From Chloroflexota bacterium (GTDB taxonomy: Bacteria; Chloroflexota; Anaerolineae; J102): a stretch of 15,243 bases of DNA. The notes beneath the pieces were generated by a model. That model did no database searches, was not told where the DNA came from, and saw only the letters and a program-made list of their open reading frames with translations. The DNA is taken from positions 1-15,243 of the forward strand of contig PIVW01000092.1 of the NCBI GenBank assembly GCA_003353825.1, given 5' to 3'. Shown one piece after another: positions 8,441 through 15,200 of this stretch (position 1 is its first letter; every line of letters starts with the position of its first letter). The position numbers and the translations under genes are program-made.

Positions 8441-8992
8441 CTAGCCAACAAGGAGTCGATATAAGAGCGGAATCAGTGCCAACAGGATAATGGCTGCCCG
8501 TAGCACGGGGAGTACGGCCAAGCGCGAACCTTCGAGCGCTTCTTCGCCAAGACGAGCAGCGGGGTTCAGAAGAAATAGGGAGGGACCGGCAGAGGGATCG
8601 GCAGAACCCAGATATTTGGGCGTTTCAGAGGGATCTATATAGGTGGGGTGATCTGCTGGGATATGTCCCTTTATTGCGGTATACGGTTTGTCCGGATCCA
8701 ATAATGTCAGCGCCAGAGCAGTCTGGTCCGGACCCAGATAACGGTTTCTTGCATTATAGACAATAAGCAGCGGATCATTGGTATCGCCGGCTGCACTATC
8801 GAGAGGGGCGTCTGGCTCAAAGCTGATACCAGCGGTCAGAGTGGCCGTATGATCGGTCGCCTTGGTAGACTGCGACAAATCGGCTTCAGGATCAACCATC
8901 AGGGAGCGATTGATCAGCAGAATGACGCCGATAAACATGAAGAGTATAAGGCTGATGAGGTCAAGCAAAGGTAAGCTCCCGAACTGGTTCAT
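8441..8992 (-). CDS. Two-anchor membrane protein with ExbD-like N-terminal anchor
   Basis: The protein has 183 aa. The N-terminal segment (LPLLDLISLILFMFIGV, residues about 7-28) has the Leu-Asp-rich start seen in ExbD/TolR anchors, but the rest does not follow that family. A soluble extracytoplasmic part of about 125 residues comes next, rich in Asp, Pro and Ser (LLIVYNARNRYLGPDQ, YIDPSETPKYLG). A second membrane helix lies at about 158-180. The start ATG overlaps the stop of the preceding gene by 4 nt (ATGA at 8989-8992), strong evidence for translational coupling. The ExbD likeness covers only the anchor and may be coincidence. Function unknown. Confidence 0.75.
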   Translation of the reverse strand: MNQFGSLPLLDLISLILFMFIGVILLINRSLMVDPEADLSQSTKATDHTATLTAGISFEPDAPLDSAAGDTNDPLLIVYNARNRYLGPDQTALALTLLDPDKPYTAIKGHIPADHPTYIDPSETPKYLGSADPSAGPSLFLLNPAARLGEEALEGSRLAVLPVLRAAIILLALIPLLYRLLVG

Positions 8993-9237
8993 GATTTTGT
9001 AGCGGTCTGGTTGTTATCTGATTGATTCAGTTGCCGTCCGGGACCCTCTTCTTCCCAGCTACTAAGCGTTTCCCCCCATCGCTTAGCCTGGCCCCCCGGC
9101 AGTAATGGATGCACAGCCGAGAGTACTTGTCCGGCGAAAAATCCCAGAGGGCGATATGTTTCGGCGATGATGGCGGCGGGTGTCTGCAATTGGTGTCGCT
9201 GCAACCAGCGGCGCAGGCGAGGGAGATCGTCGCTCAC
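8989..9237 (-). CDS. Small soluble hypothetical protein, first gene of operon
   Basis: The protein has 82 aa and starts at GTG (9235-9237). The start is well supported by a GGAGG ribosome site at 9245-9249, 7 nt away, and by the 4-nt ATGA overlap with the next gene at its end. The sequence (MSDDLPRLRRWLQRHQ, AAIIAETYRPLGFFAGQ) is amphipathic and lacks a membrane segment. I do not recognise the family. As the first gene of a six-gene membrane cluster it may be a small cytoplasmic partner of the membrane proteins. The GTG start and overlap make it real despite its size. Confidence 0.7.
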   Translation of the reverse strand: MSDDLPRLRRWLQRHQLQTPAAIIAETYRPLGFFAGQVLSAVHPLLPGGQAKRWGETLSSWEEEGPGRQLNQSDNNQTATKS

Positions 9238-9276
9238 AGTAGAGCCTCCATGAAATTGGCCCGATTGGAAAACAGG

Positions 9277-9304
9277 ACAACCCGGCAGGAGAGGGCCGGG
9301 TTGT
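9277..9304. other. Perfect 10-bp GC-rich hairpin in operon leader
   Basis: ACAACCCGGC at 9277-9286 pairs perfectly with GCCGGGTTGT at 9295-9304 across an 8-nt loop (AGGAGAGG). On the minus strand it is followed, after a few bases, by only TTTT, so as an intrinsic terminator it is weak. It lies about 30 bp upstream of the GGAGG site of the 82-aa gene. It could end secA transcripts, act as an attenuator, or stabilise the operon 5' end; the sequence does not decide. Confidence 0.6.
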
Positions 9305-9369
9305 GGAAGAAGACGCTTTTCATAAAGGTTCGCGGTGAGAGAGGTATGGCAAGCGTGATAAGGCGCTAG

Positions 9370-9420
9370 GCGAATTCCCTATTATACTGATCCAAAGATT
9401 TGCTCCATTGAGGAATTCGC
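9370..9420. repeat. 9-bp inverted repeat enclosing a -10 box
   Basis: GCGAATTCC at 9370-9378 is the exact reverse complement of GGAATTCGC at 9412-9420, with 33 bp between that hold a minus-strand TATAAT. The arms could bind a dimeric regulator around the putative promoter, or form a long-looped hairpin. Confidence 0.55.
9381..9386 (-). promoter_or_regulatory. Possible -10 element for the membrane-ATPase operon
   Basis: A perfect TATAAT is read on the minus strand here, about 145 bp upstream of the GTG of the 82-aa gene. No good -35 hexamer is seen at 16-19 bp (the best is about TCAATG), and no TG extension is present. The element lies inside a 9-bp inverted repeat (9370-9378 with 9412-9420), which could be an operator. 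Plausible but unproven. Confidence 0.35.
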
Positions 9421-9423
9421 TTG

Positions 9424-9469
9424 AGGCTTTTTCAGATTGAAATAGATCAGTATTCTGCTGAAAGAGCCT
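9424..9469. repeat. 12-bp imperfect inverted repeat after secA
   Basis: AGGCTTTTTCAG at 9424-9435 and CTGAAAGAGCCT at 9458-9469 are complementary at 11 of 12 positions, with a 22-bp loop. It lies 57 bp past the secA stop on the minus strand and has no U-tract on either strand, so it is a poor intrinsic terminator. It may protect the secA mRNA 3' end or mark an old mobile sequence. Confidence 0.5.
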
Positions 9470-9525
9470 TATCTAAGTATTTCGCCAATAGCTGTTTTCT
9501 GCAAATCTATCAGGGGGTGAATGAG

Positions 9526-12500
9526 TCAACGTTTCTTCTTGGACTTGCGTTTGCGCTTGGGGGGCCGTCTGGTTCCCGCGCTTGCTTGTGCTGGCTGGGC
9601 CGAGTCCTGGGGCTGCGCTGCTGCACCATTGCCACCACCCGCGCGATCGCTACGCATATGGCACTCTTTGTATTTTTTACCGCTGCCGCAATAGCAGGGA
9701 TCATTCCGTTTCAAGCGCGGGCCGGCTCGACGTTGAGGCGCCGGTTTGCCTTCGCCGCCCGCATTGGGATGTACTGCCCGTAGCGGTTGCTGCCGGCGTT
9801 GCCTAACGATCTCGATATGGTAGATCTGGGTAACGATATCTTCTTCAATACTGGCCAACAGCTCGTTGAACATATTGAAGGCAGCGGTCTTGTAAGCGAC
9901 CAAGGGATCTTGTTGGGCAACAGCTTGCAAGCCAATCCCCTCACGCAGTACATCCAGGTCGGTTAGATGCCGTACCCAGCGCCGATCCAACACCTGGAGC
10001 ATAAGCATTCGCTCGATGCTGCGCATGGTTTCACTATCCAGACGTTGTTCTTTTGCTTCGTAAGCCGCATCCGCGATATCTGAGAGACGCTCCCGTAGTT
10101 CGTCCTGGCTGAGGCTTTTCCAGGATTCGGCCGATTCTGTGGTGGGTAAGGGTATGGCGCGCATGGCGGCGTTATGCAAAGCCGCTAAATCCCAATCCTC
10201 TTCATAACGGCCACCCGTATGGTTCTCGACCATAGTATCGATGTAATCGTAAGTCATGCGTTGCACTTGCGGCTTCATGGTGGGCTCGGTGAGGATACGA
10301 CGACGCTGGTCATAGACAACTTCGCGCTGACGATTGACCACATCATCATATTCGAGAACGTGCTTACGCATATCGAAATTATAGCCTTCGACGCGTGTCT
10401 GGGATTGCTCGATGGCTTTGCTCACCACACCGGCTTCGATAGGCATGTCATCTTCGACGCCGAGCCGTTCCATAATGCCGGCAATGGAAGTGCCACCAAA
10501 GCGCCGCATGAGATCATCTTCTAATGAGAGGTAGAAGCGAGACTGGCCGAGATCTCCCTGCCGTCCGGCGCGACCACGAAGCTGGTTGTCGATGCGGCGG
10601 GCCTCGTGGCGTTCTGTACCTACCACATAAAGGCCACCCAACTCTCGGACTTTATCTCCACTCTCTTTGGTTTGCTGCCAATGCCGGGCTAACACTTCAA
10701 CCCAGGGTTCAGTAAAGTGCTCGCTCGGATCCTCTCCTTTGCGGAGCATGTCGATAGAGTCATTCCAATCTTGCTCTGAGACATCATTGAGATCATACTC
10801 CGTCCGCCTCAATTCATCGCGAGCCAGGTTCTCGGCATTACCACCAAGCAGGATATCGACACCACGGCCGGCCATATTGGTGGCGATCGTCACGGCGCCG
10901 GTCTTGCCCGCCTGGGCGATAATAACGGCCTCACGCTCATGATTTTTGGCATTGAGGACGTTATAGTCGATTCCACGCCGTGTCAACAACGAGGCGATAA
11001 ACTCAGAGGTCTCGATGGCACTGGTCCCCACCAGGATCGGCTGGCCCAGATTGTGTGCTCTCTCGATCTCATCCAGGGCCGCTGTGAATTTTGAGCGTTG
11101 CGTTCGGTACACCTGGTCAGATTGATCATCCCGTCGAATGGACACATTGGTAGGTATAACCGTCACATCGAGATTGTAAATGCGAAAGAACTCTTCTTTT
11201 TCAGTCTCAGCGGTACCGGTCATACCCGCCAGTTTGCGGTACATACGGAAGAAATTCTGAAAGGTGATGGTCGCCATCGTCAGGTTTTCTCGCTGGACCT
11301 TCACCCCTTCCTTGGCTTCGATAGCCTGATGAAGCCCTTCAGAATAGCGGCGCCCATGCATAAGGCGGCCCGTGAATTCATCGACGATGACAACCTCGTT
11401 CCCTTGTACAATATAGTCTTTATCCCGTTTGAACAAGACGTGTGCGCGCAGGGCGTTGTCCATGTAAGGTGCTAGTTCGGCGTATTCGGCATCATACAGA
11501 CTCTTATCTTCCGCGACCCCAGCCCGACCCTCGACTTTTATCAAGCCTTCTTCTGTAAGGGTGACCACCCGATCTTTTTCGTCAAGTGTGTAATCTTCTT
11601 CCTCTCTCAGGCTGGGAACGATCTGGGCAAAACGCCGGTAGTTGTCACTTGATTCCTGCGCCGCCCCTGAGATGATCAAGGGGGTACGGGCTTCATCGAT
11701 GAGAATATTGTCGATCTCATCTACGATGGCGTAATTAAGCTCCCGTTGAGAGAGCAGACTGGTCTCTGAAACCATGTTGTCGCGCAGGTAGTCAAAGCCG
11801 AATTCGTTGTTGGTACCGTAGAGGATGTCTGCCTGGTACGCTTCACTGCGTTTGATGGGACGTAAGTTGCGATAACGATCATCTTCGCTGGGGAATTCGG
11901 GATCGTAGAGGAATGAGGCTTTATCGGGATTGCCGGCGCCGCTCTGAATGACGGCAGCGCTGATCCCCAAAAAGTGAAAAATAGGCCCCATCCATTGCAC
12001 GCCGTATTTGGAGAGATAGTCATTAGGTGTAACCAGATGGACGCCCCTGCCTGTGAGGGCGTTGAGATAAAGGGGTAAGGTGGCGACCAGTGTTTTACCT
12101 TCGCCGGTCTTCATCTCGGCAATCACGCCGCGGTGTAGAATTACACCACCGATCATTTGTACGTCGTAATGCCGCATGCCCATGACGCGTATGGACGTTT
12201 CGCGCACAATAGCAAAGGCATGGGGTAAGATCTCTTCCAGAACATCCTCTTGAAGCTGTCTGAGATCATCCTCCACGCGTTCGACCTGGCTTTTGATTCT
12301 GTTGATATCGCTGGGGTCTTCCGCCTGGGCCAATTCCGATTTCAGTTCAACCAATTCCTGGCTCAGGTGCGTTGTTTCGGCCTGAAGCTTATCCCGGAAA
12401 GCCTGGGTTTGTTCTTTCAGTTCGTCGCCGCTCAAACGTTGCATCTCGGGCTCGAGCGCGTTGATCTCGTCGACAATAGGCTGAATGCGTTTGATTTCTT

Positions 12501-12546
12501 TCTCGTTCGGATCGCCGACGACTTTTGAAAATAGGTTACGTAGCAT
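9526..12546 (-). CDS. secA: Preprotein translocase ATPase SecA
   Basis: The protein has 1006 aa from the ATG at 12546 (MLRNLFSKVVGDPNEKEIKRI), which matches the usual SecA N-terminus; the open frame continues upstream to 12705 but encodes nothing SecA-like. SecA drives proteins through SecYEG using ATP at the inner membrane. Visible motifs: Walker A MKTGEGKT at 145-152, VDEIDNILIDEART near 275-288, YGTNNEFGFDYLRDN at 243-257, AGMTGTA near 440-446, TNMAGRGVDI at 556-565, QLRGRAGRQGD at 655-665, and a SEC-C zinc motif with Cys951, Cys953, Cys962 and His963. Compared with E. coli SecA there is an extra charged coiled-coil of about 45 residues near 57-103, a second insert near 205-230, and a basic tail after the zinc motif ending KRKRKSKKKR. 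There is no strong Shine-Dalgarno. A promoter is seen about 220 bp upstream. Confidence 0.97.
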   Translation of the reverse strand: MLRNLFSKVVGDPNEKEIKRIQPIVDEINALEPEMQRLSGDELKEQTQAFRDKLQAETTHLSQELVELKSELAQAEDPSDINRIKSQVERVEDDLRQLQEDVLEEILPHAFAIVRETSIRVMGMRHYDVQMIGGVILHRGVIAEMKTGEGKTLVATLPLYLNALTGRGVHLVTPNDYLSKYGVQWMGPIFHFLGISAAVIQSGAGNPDKASFLYDPEFPSEDDRYRNLRPIKRSEAYQADILYGTNNEFGFDYLRDNMVSETSLLSQRELNYAIVDEIDNILIDEARTPLIISGAAQESSDNYRRFAQIVPSLREEEDYTLDEKDRVVTLTEEGLIKVEGRAGVAEDKSLYDAEYAELAPYMDNALRAHVLFKRDKDYIVQGNEVVIVDEFTGRLMHGRRYSEGLHQAIEAKEGVKVQRENLTMATITFQNFFRMYRKLAGMTGTAETEKEEFFRIYNLDVTVIPTNVSIRRDDQSDQVYRTQRSKFTAALDEIERAHNLGQPILVGTSAIETSEFIASLLTRRGIDYNVLNAKNHEREAVIIAQAGKTGAVTIATNMAGRGVDILLGGNAENLARDELRRTEYDLNDVSEQDWNDSIDMLRKGEDPSEHFTEPWVEVLARHWQQTKESGDKVRELGGLYVVGTERHEARRIDNQLRGRAGRQGDLGQSRFYLSLEDDLMRRFGGTSIAGIMERLGVEDDMPIEAGVVSKAIEQSQTRVEGYNFDMRKHVLEYDDVVNRQREVVYDQRRRILTEPTMKPQVQRMTYDYIDTMVENHTGGRYEEDWDLAALHNAAMRAIPLPTTESAESWKSLSQDELRERLSDIADAAYEAKEQRLDSETMRSIERMLMLQVLDRRWVRHLTDLDVLREGIGLQAVAQQDPLVAYKTAAFNMFNELLASIEEDIVTQIYHIEIVRQRRQQPLRAVHPNAGGEGKPAPQRRAGPRLKRNDPCYCGSGKKYKECHMRSDRAGGGNGAAAQPQDSAQPAQASAGTRRPPKRKRKSKKKR

Positions 12547-12764
12547 AGCTGTGTGTAGTGAGATGTTTGTCGATTGAAGACGCTGGTTGTGGTAGGGATG
12601 TATCAAGCGTCGAAGAAAATGAATTAGTTTAGCAGGATCTCTTGTGAATCTCGAAAAACACGTGTTGCGTGTTGCGTGTGCAAACATAACACGCTTGTCT
12701 TGCAAGGCCGCACAAGACCCGAAAGCGCCAAATGACTCTGTGCCGCTGTCTTTAAAAACACTTG
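12547..12764 (-). promoter_or_regulatory. Long secA leader with short repeats and hairpins
   Basis: The leader is about 210 nt between the predicted secA transcription start and its ATG. It holds tandem CGTGTTG-type heptamers at 12661-12680, a 7-bp inverted repeat GCGTGTT/AACACGC (12667-12673 with 12688-12694) and a 6-bp one GTCTTG/CAAGAC (12697-12702 with 12713-12718). In E. coli secA is regulated from an upstream leader (SecM), but I see no credible SecM-like peptide here. Whether these elements regulate translation is open. Confidence 0.35.
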
Positions 12765-12773
12765 ATTATACCA
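12765..12773 (-). promoter_or_regulatory. Extended -10 promoter of secA
   Basis: Read on the minus strand, TGG is followed directly by a consensus TATAAT (12765-12770), an extended -10 of the TGnTATAAT type. The -35 region at 17 bp (about CATACT) is poor, as is common for extended -10 promoters. It points at secA and lies about 220 bp from its ATG. Confidence 0.6.
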
Positions 12774-12818
12774 CAGGGCCTATTGTGAGTATGGCAGCCG
12801 ACCTACAAGATCGATGCT

Positions 12819-12971
12819 CTACCGCCGCCAGGTAGCGGGATTGAAGAACACTAACAAGGGCAGGATTTCCAGACACCCCGCCAACATGCCCTGGATCATG
12901 GTGCTTCGTATTTCCGTCCAGGGCTTGGATCCCGCGGGACGTATCGGCTCAAGCTGGGGATTGTCGAGATA
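12819..12971 (-). pseudogene. Probable TrkH potassium-transporter C-terminal remnant
   Basis: This open stretch of 50 codons directly follows the methyltransferase stop in the same frame and ends at a TAG at 12819-12821. The last part, MIQGMLAGCLEILPLLVFFN followed by PATWRR, matches the typical C-terminus of TrkH (a hydrophobic helix with GRLEI, then a Leu/Val run, Phe, Pro and Trp-Arg at the end). The conserved Arg of GRLE reads Cys here. TrkH is normally about 480 residues with many membrane segments, all of which are missing, so this is a fragment left by deletion or rearrangement. There is no separate good start; an ATG at 12894-12896 would give a 26-residue peptide. The match is from memory of the family pattern and not from an alignment. 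Confidence 0.5.
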
Positions 12972-13580
12972 TTAATCATTCAATGGTTTTTGTCCGACCA
13001 CAAGCCGGATGCTGTCGAAGGCGCCGAATTGTTTTCTCTTGCGCACTGCGAATCCTGCCGCTTGCATCAGGGCCGCTTCTTCGCGCATAAAGTCGCCAAA
13101 TAGCTCCCAGGCACGGGCTAACCACATCCCTGGGCGGTTCTTGTTGTCCGGCTCACCGGCATCGACCAGAGCCAAAACACCACCTGGTCGTAGCACACGA
13201 TAGAACTCGGACATGGCAATGGGGCCATCGGGGATCGCGCTGAAGACAAATGTCATGGTCAGGGCATCGAAGCAGGCGGTGGCGAATGGCAGTCTGGTGG
13301 CGTCCCCCTGTACTAAGCGCCCGGATTTTCCCATCTGATTCAACCTCTCATGGGTCTTGCCTAACATCCCCCGTGATAGATCAAATCCAACCACAAGCGC
13401 ATATCTATCCACCAACTGCTCGTGTAGCACACCGGGACCCGGTCCTATCTCCAATACTGATCCACCTTCAGGCAATTCCGGTAACACAGCCATCGTGTAG
13501 CGATACCAGGGTTTCACCCACTGCCAGAAAATGCCGTAAAAGGGCGCCATACGATCATACATCTGCTGGTAATCGGACAT
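12972..13580 (-). CDS. Class I SAM-dependent methyltransferase
   Basis: The protein has 202 aa from the ATG at 13580 (MSDYQQMYDRMAPFYGIF). An upstream start at 13625 adds 15 residues that overlap the femAB end and look unrelated. Motif I is VLEIGPGPG at 42-50, followed by an acidic position in LVVGFDLSRGML, the LVQGDATRLPF motif, and FYRVLRPGGVLALVDAG, all typical of UbiE/Methyltransf_11-type enzymes that transfer methyl from S-adenosylmethionine. The start MYDRMAPFYG resembles ubiquinone/menaquinone or phospholipid methyltransferases, so a lipid or quinone substrate is possible, but the substrate is not certain. It is 22 nt downstream of femAB, in the same direction, with a distant GGAG site. 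Confidence 0.9.
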   Translation of the reverse strand: MSDYQQMYDRMAPFYGIFWQWVKPWYRYTMAVLPELPEGGSVLEIGPGPGVLHEQLVDRYALVVGFDLSRGMLGKTHERLNQMGKSGRLVQGDATRLPFATACFDALTMTFVFSAIPDGPIAMSEFYRVLRPGGVLALVDAGEPDNKNRPGMWLARAWELFGDFMREEAALMQAAGFAVRKRKQFGAFDSIRLVVGQKPLND

Positions 13581-13602
13581 TGATCTTACTGAATCTCCAA
13601 GT

Positions 13603-14625
13603 CTACGCTCTCCGCCGCATGGCATGTAACACTTTTGGCATCATTTGCGTGTAGTAATAATACAATCTTGGCCGAGGTGCGTAATCCCAGGCACCGATCC
13701 AACGCCTATACCTGCCACCGAAGCCCTCCTTGAAGCGATACACTCCCCACATGGGATCAGTTTCGACTCGTTCGTCAGGTGCACCCCACCAATCGTACCT
13801 GCTACAACCATGATCTTTAGCCCAACGCATGGCCTCCCACTGCAAGAGATAGTTGGGCATGAGTTTGCGATGTGCGCTAGAGGAAGCGCCATAGAAATAC
13901 CAGGCTGTCGCTCCCAAACGAAAGAGGAACAGACCAGCCACAGCTTCTCCTTCGACATCGACTAACAAAAGTTGACCCAAACCATTTCCCTGCATACGTG
14001 GCATCACCGTCAGATAATACTCTTGAGGCCGGATCAAAAAACCATCGCGGGCCGCTGTTTGAGCGTAAAGCTGATAGAAGGTGACATAGTCATCGCTGAT
14101 TCGTACTTGCACGCCCTTACGTCCGGCCAGACGGATGTTATATCGAGTCTTCTGTTTCATCCCTGCCAACAGAACGTCTTCCCCTACCGACAGATCAGAT
14201 ACCACCGTGCTGCGGAACTGGATCTGCTCCCGGCTGAACACCCATCCCCGCCGCCGCAGGTTGCCAACTAACTGCTGGCCGATTTCGCTTTCTTCATCGA
14301 TATCAGGATCGATCTTGATGAACAACGCCCCGGAGCTTGCGGCATGTTGCTCCAACCACGCCAGACGATCTTGCCATTGACTTGAGTCAGTCGTTGCAGG
14401 GCCTTTTGGCACATATTGGATGCGTATGGGTAAACGGCCCAGGCGACGCGTCAAAATCGTAGCGGCGCTATCCGGCTGTTCGGGGTTGCCCCACAGGTAG
14501 TGTTCAGAAGACCAGGTCAGAGCCTTGAGCGCGGCCCAGTGGCTGGTCTGCAATACATGCGGACGCGCCAAGCGTTGCAGGGCGGCGTCGAAGGCGGTGG
14601 GATTGGTGATACGGGTGGGGGGCAC
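13603..14625 (-). CDS. FemAB/FemX-family aminoacyltransferase
   Basis: The protein has 340 aa from the GTG at 14623-14625; no ATG, GTG or TTG occurs in frame upstream before a stop at 14689-14691, so this is the first possible start and it fits the family N-terminus (HVLQTSHWAALK near 23-34). The family adds amino acids from aminoacyl-tRNA to peptidoglycan precursors or other lipid-linked targets, using a double GNAT fold. Seen here: YVPKGPA at 71-77, MKQKTRYNIRLAGRKGV at 156-172, YFYGASSSAHRKLMPNYLLQ near 243-262, and RFKEGFGG at 307-314, the usual C-terminal motif. The leader is a GTG start directly after G/C octamer repeats, with no Shine-Dalgarno, so translation may be weak. The acceptor is unknown. 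Confidence 0.92.
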   Translation of the reverse strand: MPPTRITNPTAFDAALQRLARPHVLQTSHWAALKALTWSSEHYLWGNPEQPDSAATILTRRLGRLPIRIQYVPKGPATTDSSQWQDRLAWLEQHAASSGALFIKIDPDIDEESEIGQQLVGNLRRRGWVFSREQIQFRSTVVSDLSVGEDVLLAGMKQKTRYNIRLAGRKGVQVRISDDYVTFYQLYAQTAARDGFLIRPQEYYLTVMPRMQGNGLGQLLLVDVEGEAVAGLFLFRLGATAWYFYGASSSAHRKLMPNYLLQWEAMRWAKDHGCSRYDWWGAPDERVETDPMWGVYRFKEGFGGRYRRWIGAWDYAPRPRLYYYYTQMMPKVLHAMRRRA

Positions 14626-14629
14626 AGGG

Positions 14630-14664
14630 TGAGGGGGTGAGGGGGTGAGGGGGTGAGGGGGTGA
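14630..14664. repeat. TGAGGGGG octamer array, G-quadruplex motif
   Basis: Four full copies of TGAGGGGG (14630-14661) plus a partial TGA. On the plus strand this gives four runs of five G (14633-14637, 14641-14645, 14649-14653, 14657-14661) with 3-nt TGA loops, an ideal G-quadruplex motif. It lies 4 bp upstream of the femAB GTG start, so in the femAB mRNA it is C-rich while the template strand is G-rich. Confidence 0.85.
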
Positions 14665-14709
14665 TGTGCTATTGGTAGTTCGAGTAGATCATGTACGCAT
14701 GGAGCCAAC

Positions 14710-14744
14710 GCTAACGGCTAACAGCTAACAGCTAACAGCTAACA
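14710..14744. repeat. Heptamer tandem array GCTAAC(A/G)x5
   Basis: Five tandem copies of the heptamer GCTAACA, the first reading GCTAACG, fill 14710-14744. It sits between the pseudogene and the octamer array. Heptamer arrays of this kind are known in intergenic DNA of some cyanobacteria and other bacteria; no function is evident. Confidence 0.85.
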
Positions 14745-14808
14745 AACCCAGTCTAGTCTCCCCGCCACTCATCTGGCAAGCTCTGTGGTTTGACGCGGCA
14801 ATGCTGCA

Positions 14809-15069
14809 ATGTTCAAGCTTATTCTCATCAAACACGCCCAACCTGTTTTCGATCCTGCTGTTCCGTCCAGACAGTGGCGGCTTGCCGAAATCGGGCGAAA
14901 ACAAAGCTTGCAATTGGCCCTGCGCGTGGTCGAGCACGCTCCGGAGTAATCGTTATCAGTGTGGAACCCAAAGCCGCCGAGACCGGCCGCATCGTGGCGG
15001 AACAACTGGGCCTGCCGCTCGAAACCGCCCCCAATCTGCACGAGCCCGAGCGTACAACCGTGCCCTTCC
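14809..15069 (+). pseudogene. Histidine phosphatase family gene, frameshifted and truncated
   Basis: The ATG at 14809 opens MFKLILIKHAQPVFDPAVPS and reads to EHAPE before a TAA at 14947-14949. In the frame one base back, the family pattern resumes at once: VIVISVEPKAAETGRIVAEQ, then LGLPLETAPNLHEPERTTVP ending at Phe, about 15069. Loss of one G in the run at 14943-14946 would explain the break. The match is to the histidine phosphatase (phosphoglycerate mutase-like) superfamily: a (K/R)HA motif near the start, SxExKAxETA/G in the middle. After 15069 the family pattern ends and AT-rich sequence follows, so the C-terminal half with the second catalytic His is missing. The KHA in place of RHG may be a subfamily trait rather than damage. 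A sequencing error could explain the frameshift but not the truncation. Confidence 0.75.
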
Positions 15070-15142
15070 GATTTTCAAAACAGCGGACAATACTTTTGCT
15101 TTTTGCACTTTTCCTTTTGATTTTCAGGTAGTGGTTACATAT

Positions 15143-15171
15143 TGACTGAAAATGTTCCAATTGATATTCTG
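15143..15171 (+). promoter_or_regulatory. Sigma-70-type promoter of the right-edge gene
   Basis: TTGACT at 15143-15148 and TATTCT at 15166-15171 are separated by exactly 17 bp. The ATG of the plus-strand gene lies 29 bp past the -10, with a GGAG site between. This is the best-formed promoter in the window. Confidence 0.65.
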
Positions 15172-15200
15172 CGTTAAAAGCAATCGAGCGGAGTACCATT

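Noticed and set aside
11098..11475. Plus-strand ORF inside secA
   Set aside because: It is the antisense shadow of conserved SecA sequence and has no recognisable protein pattern.
12547..12705. N-terminal extension of secA from an in-frame start at 12705
   Set aside because: The added 53 residues are unlike SecA, and MLRNLFSKVVGD at 12546 matches the family N-terminus; the region is better explained as leader.
12819..12835. CTACC/GGTAG stem as a terminator for the femAB-methyltransferase pair
   Set aside because: Only 5 bp with no U-tract, and it lies within the last codons of the TrkH-like remnant.
14626..14744. CRISPR array
   Set aside because: The units are 7 and 8 bp, directly joined without spacers, so they are simple tandem repeats.
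14790..15131. A 113-codon plus-strand ORF as an intact gene
   Set aside because: Its first third is out of frame for the family; only the middle is phosphatase-like, and the end is AT-rich sequence without the family pattern.
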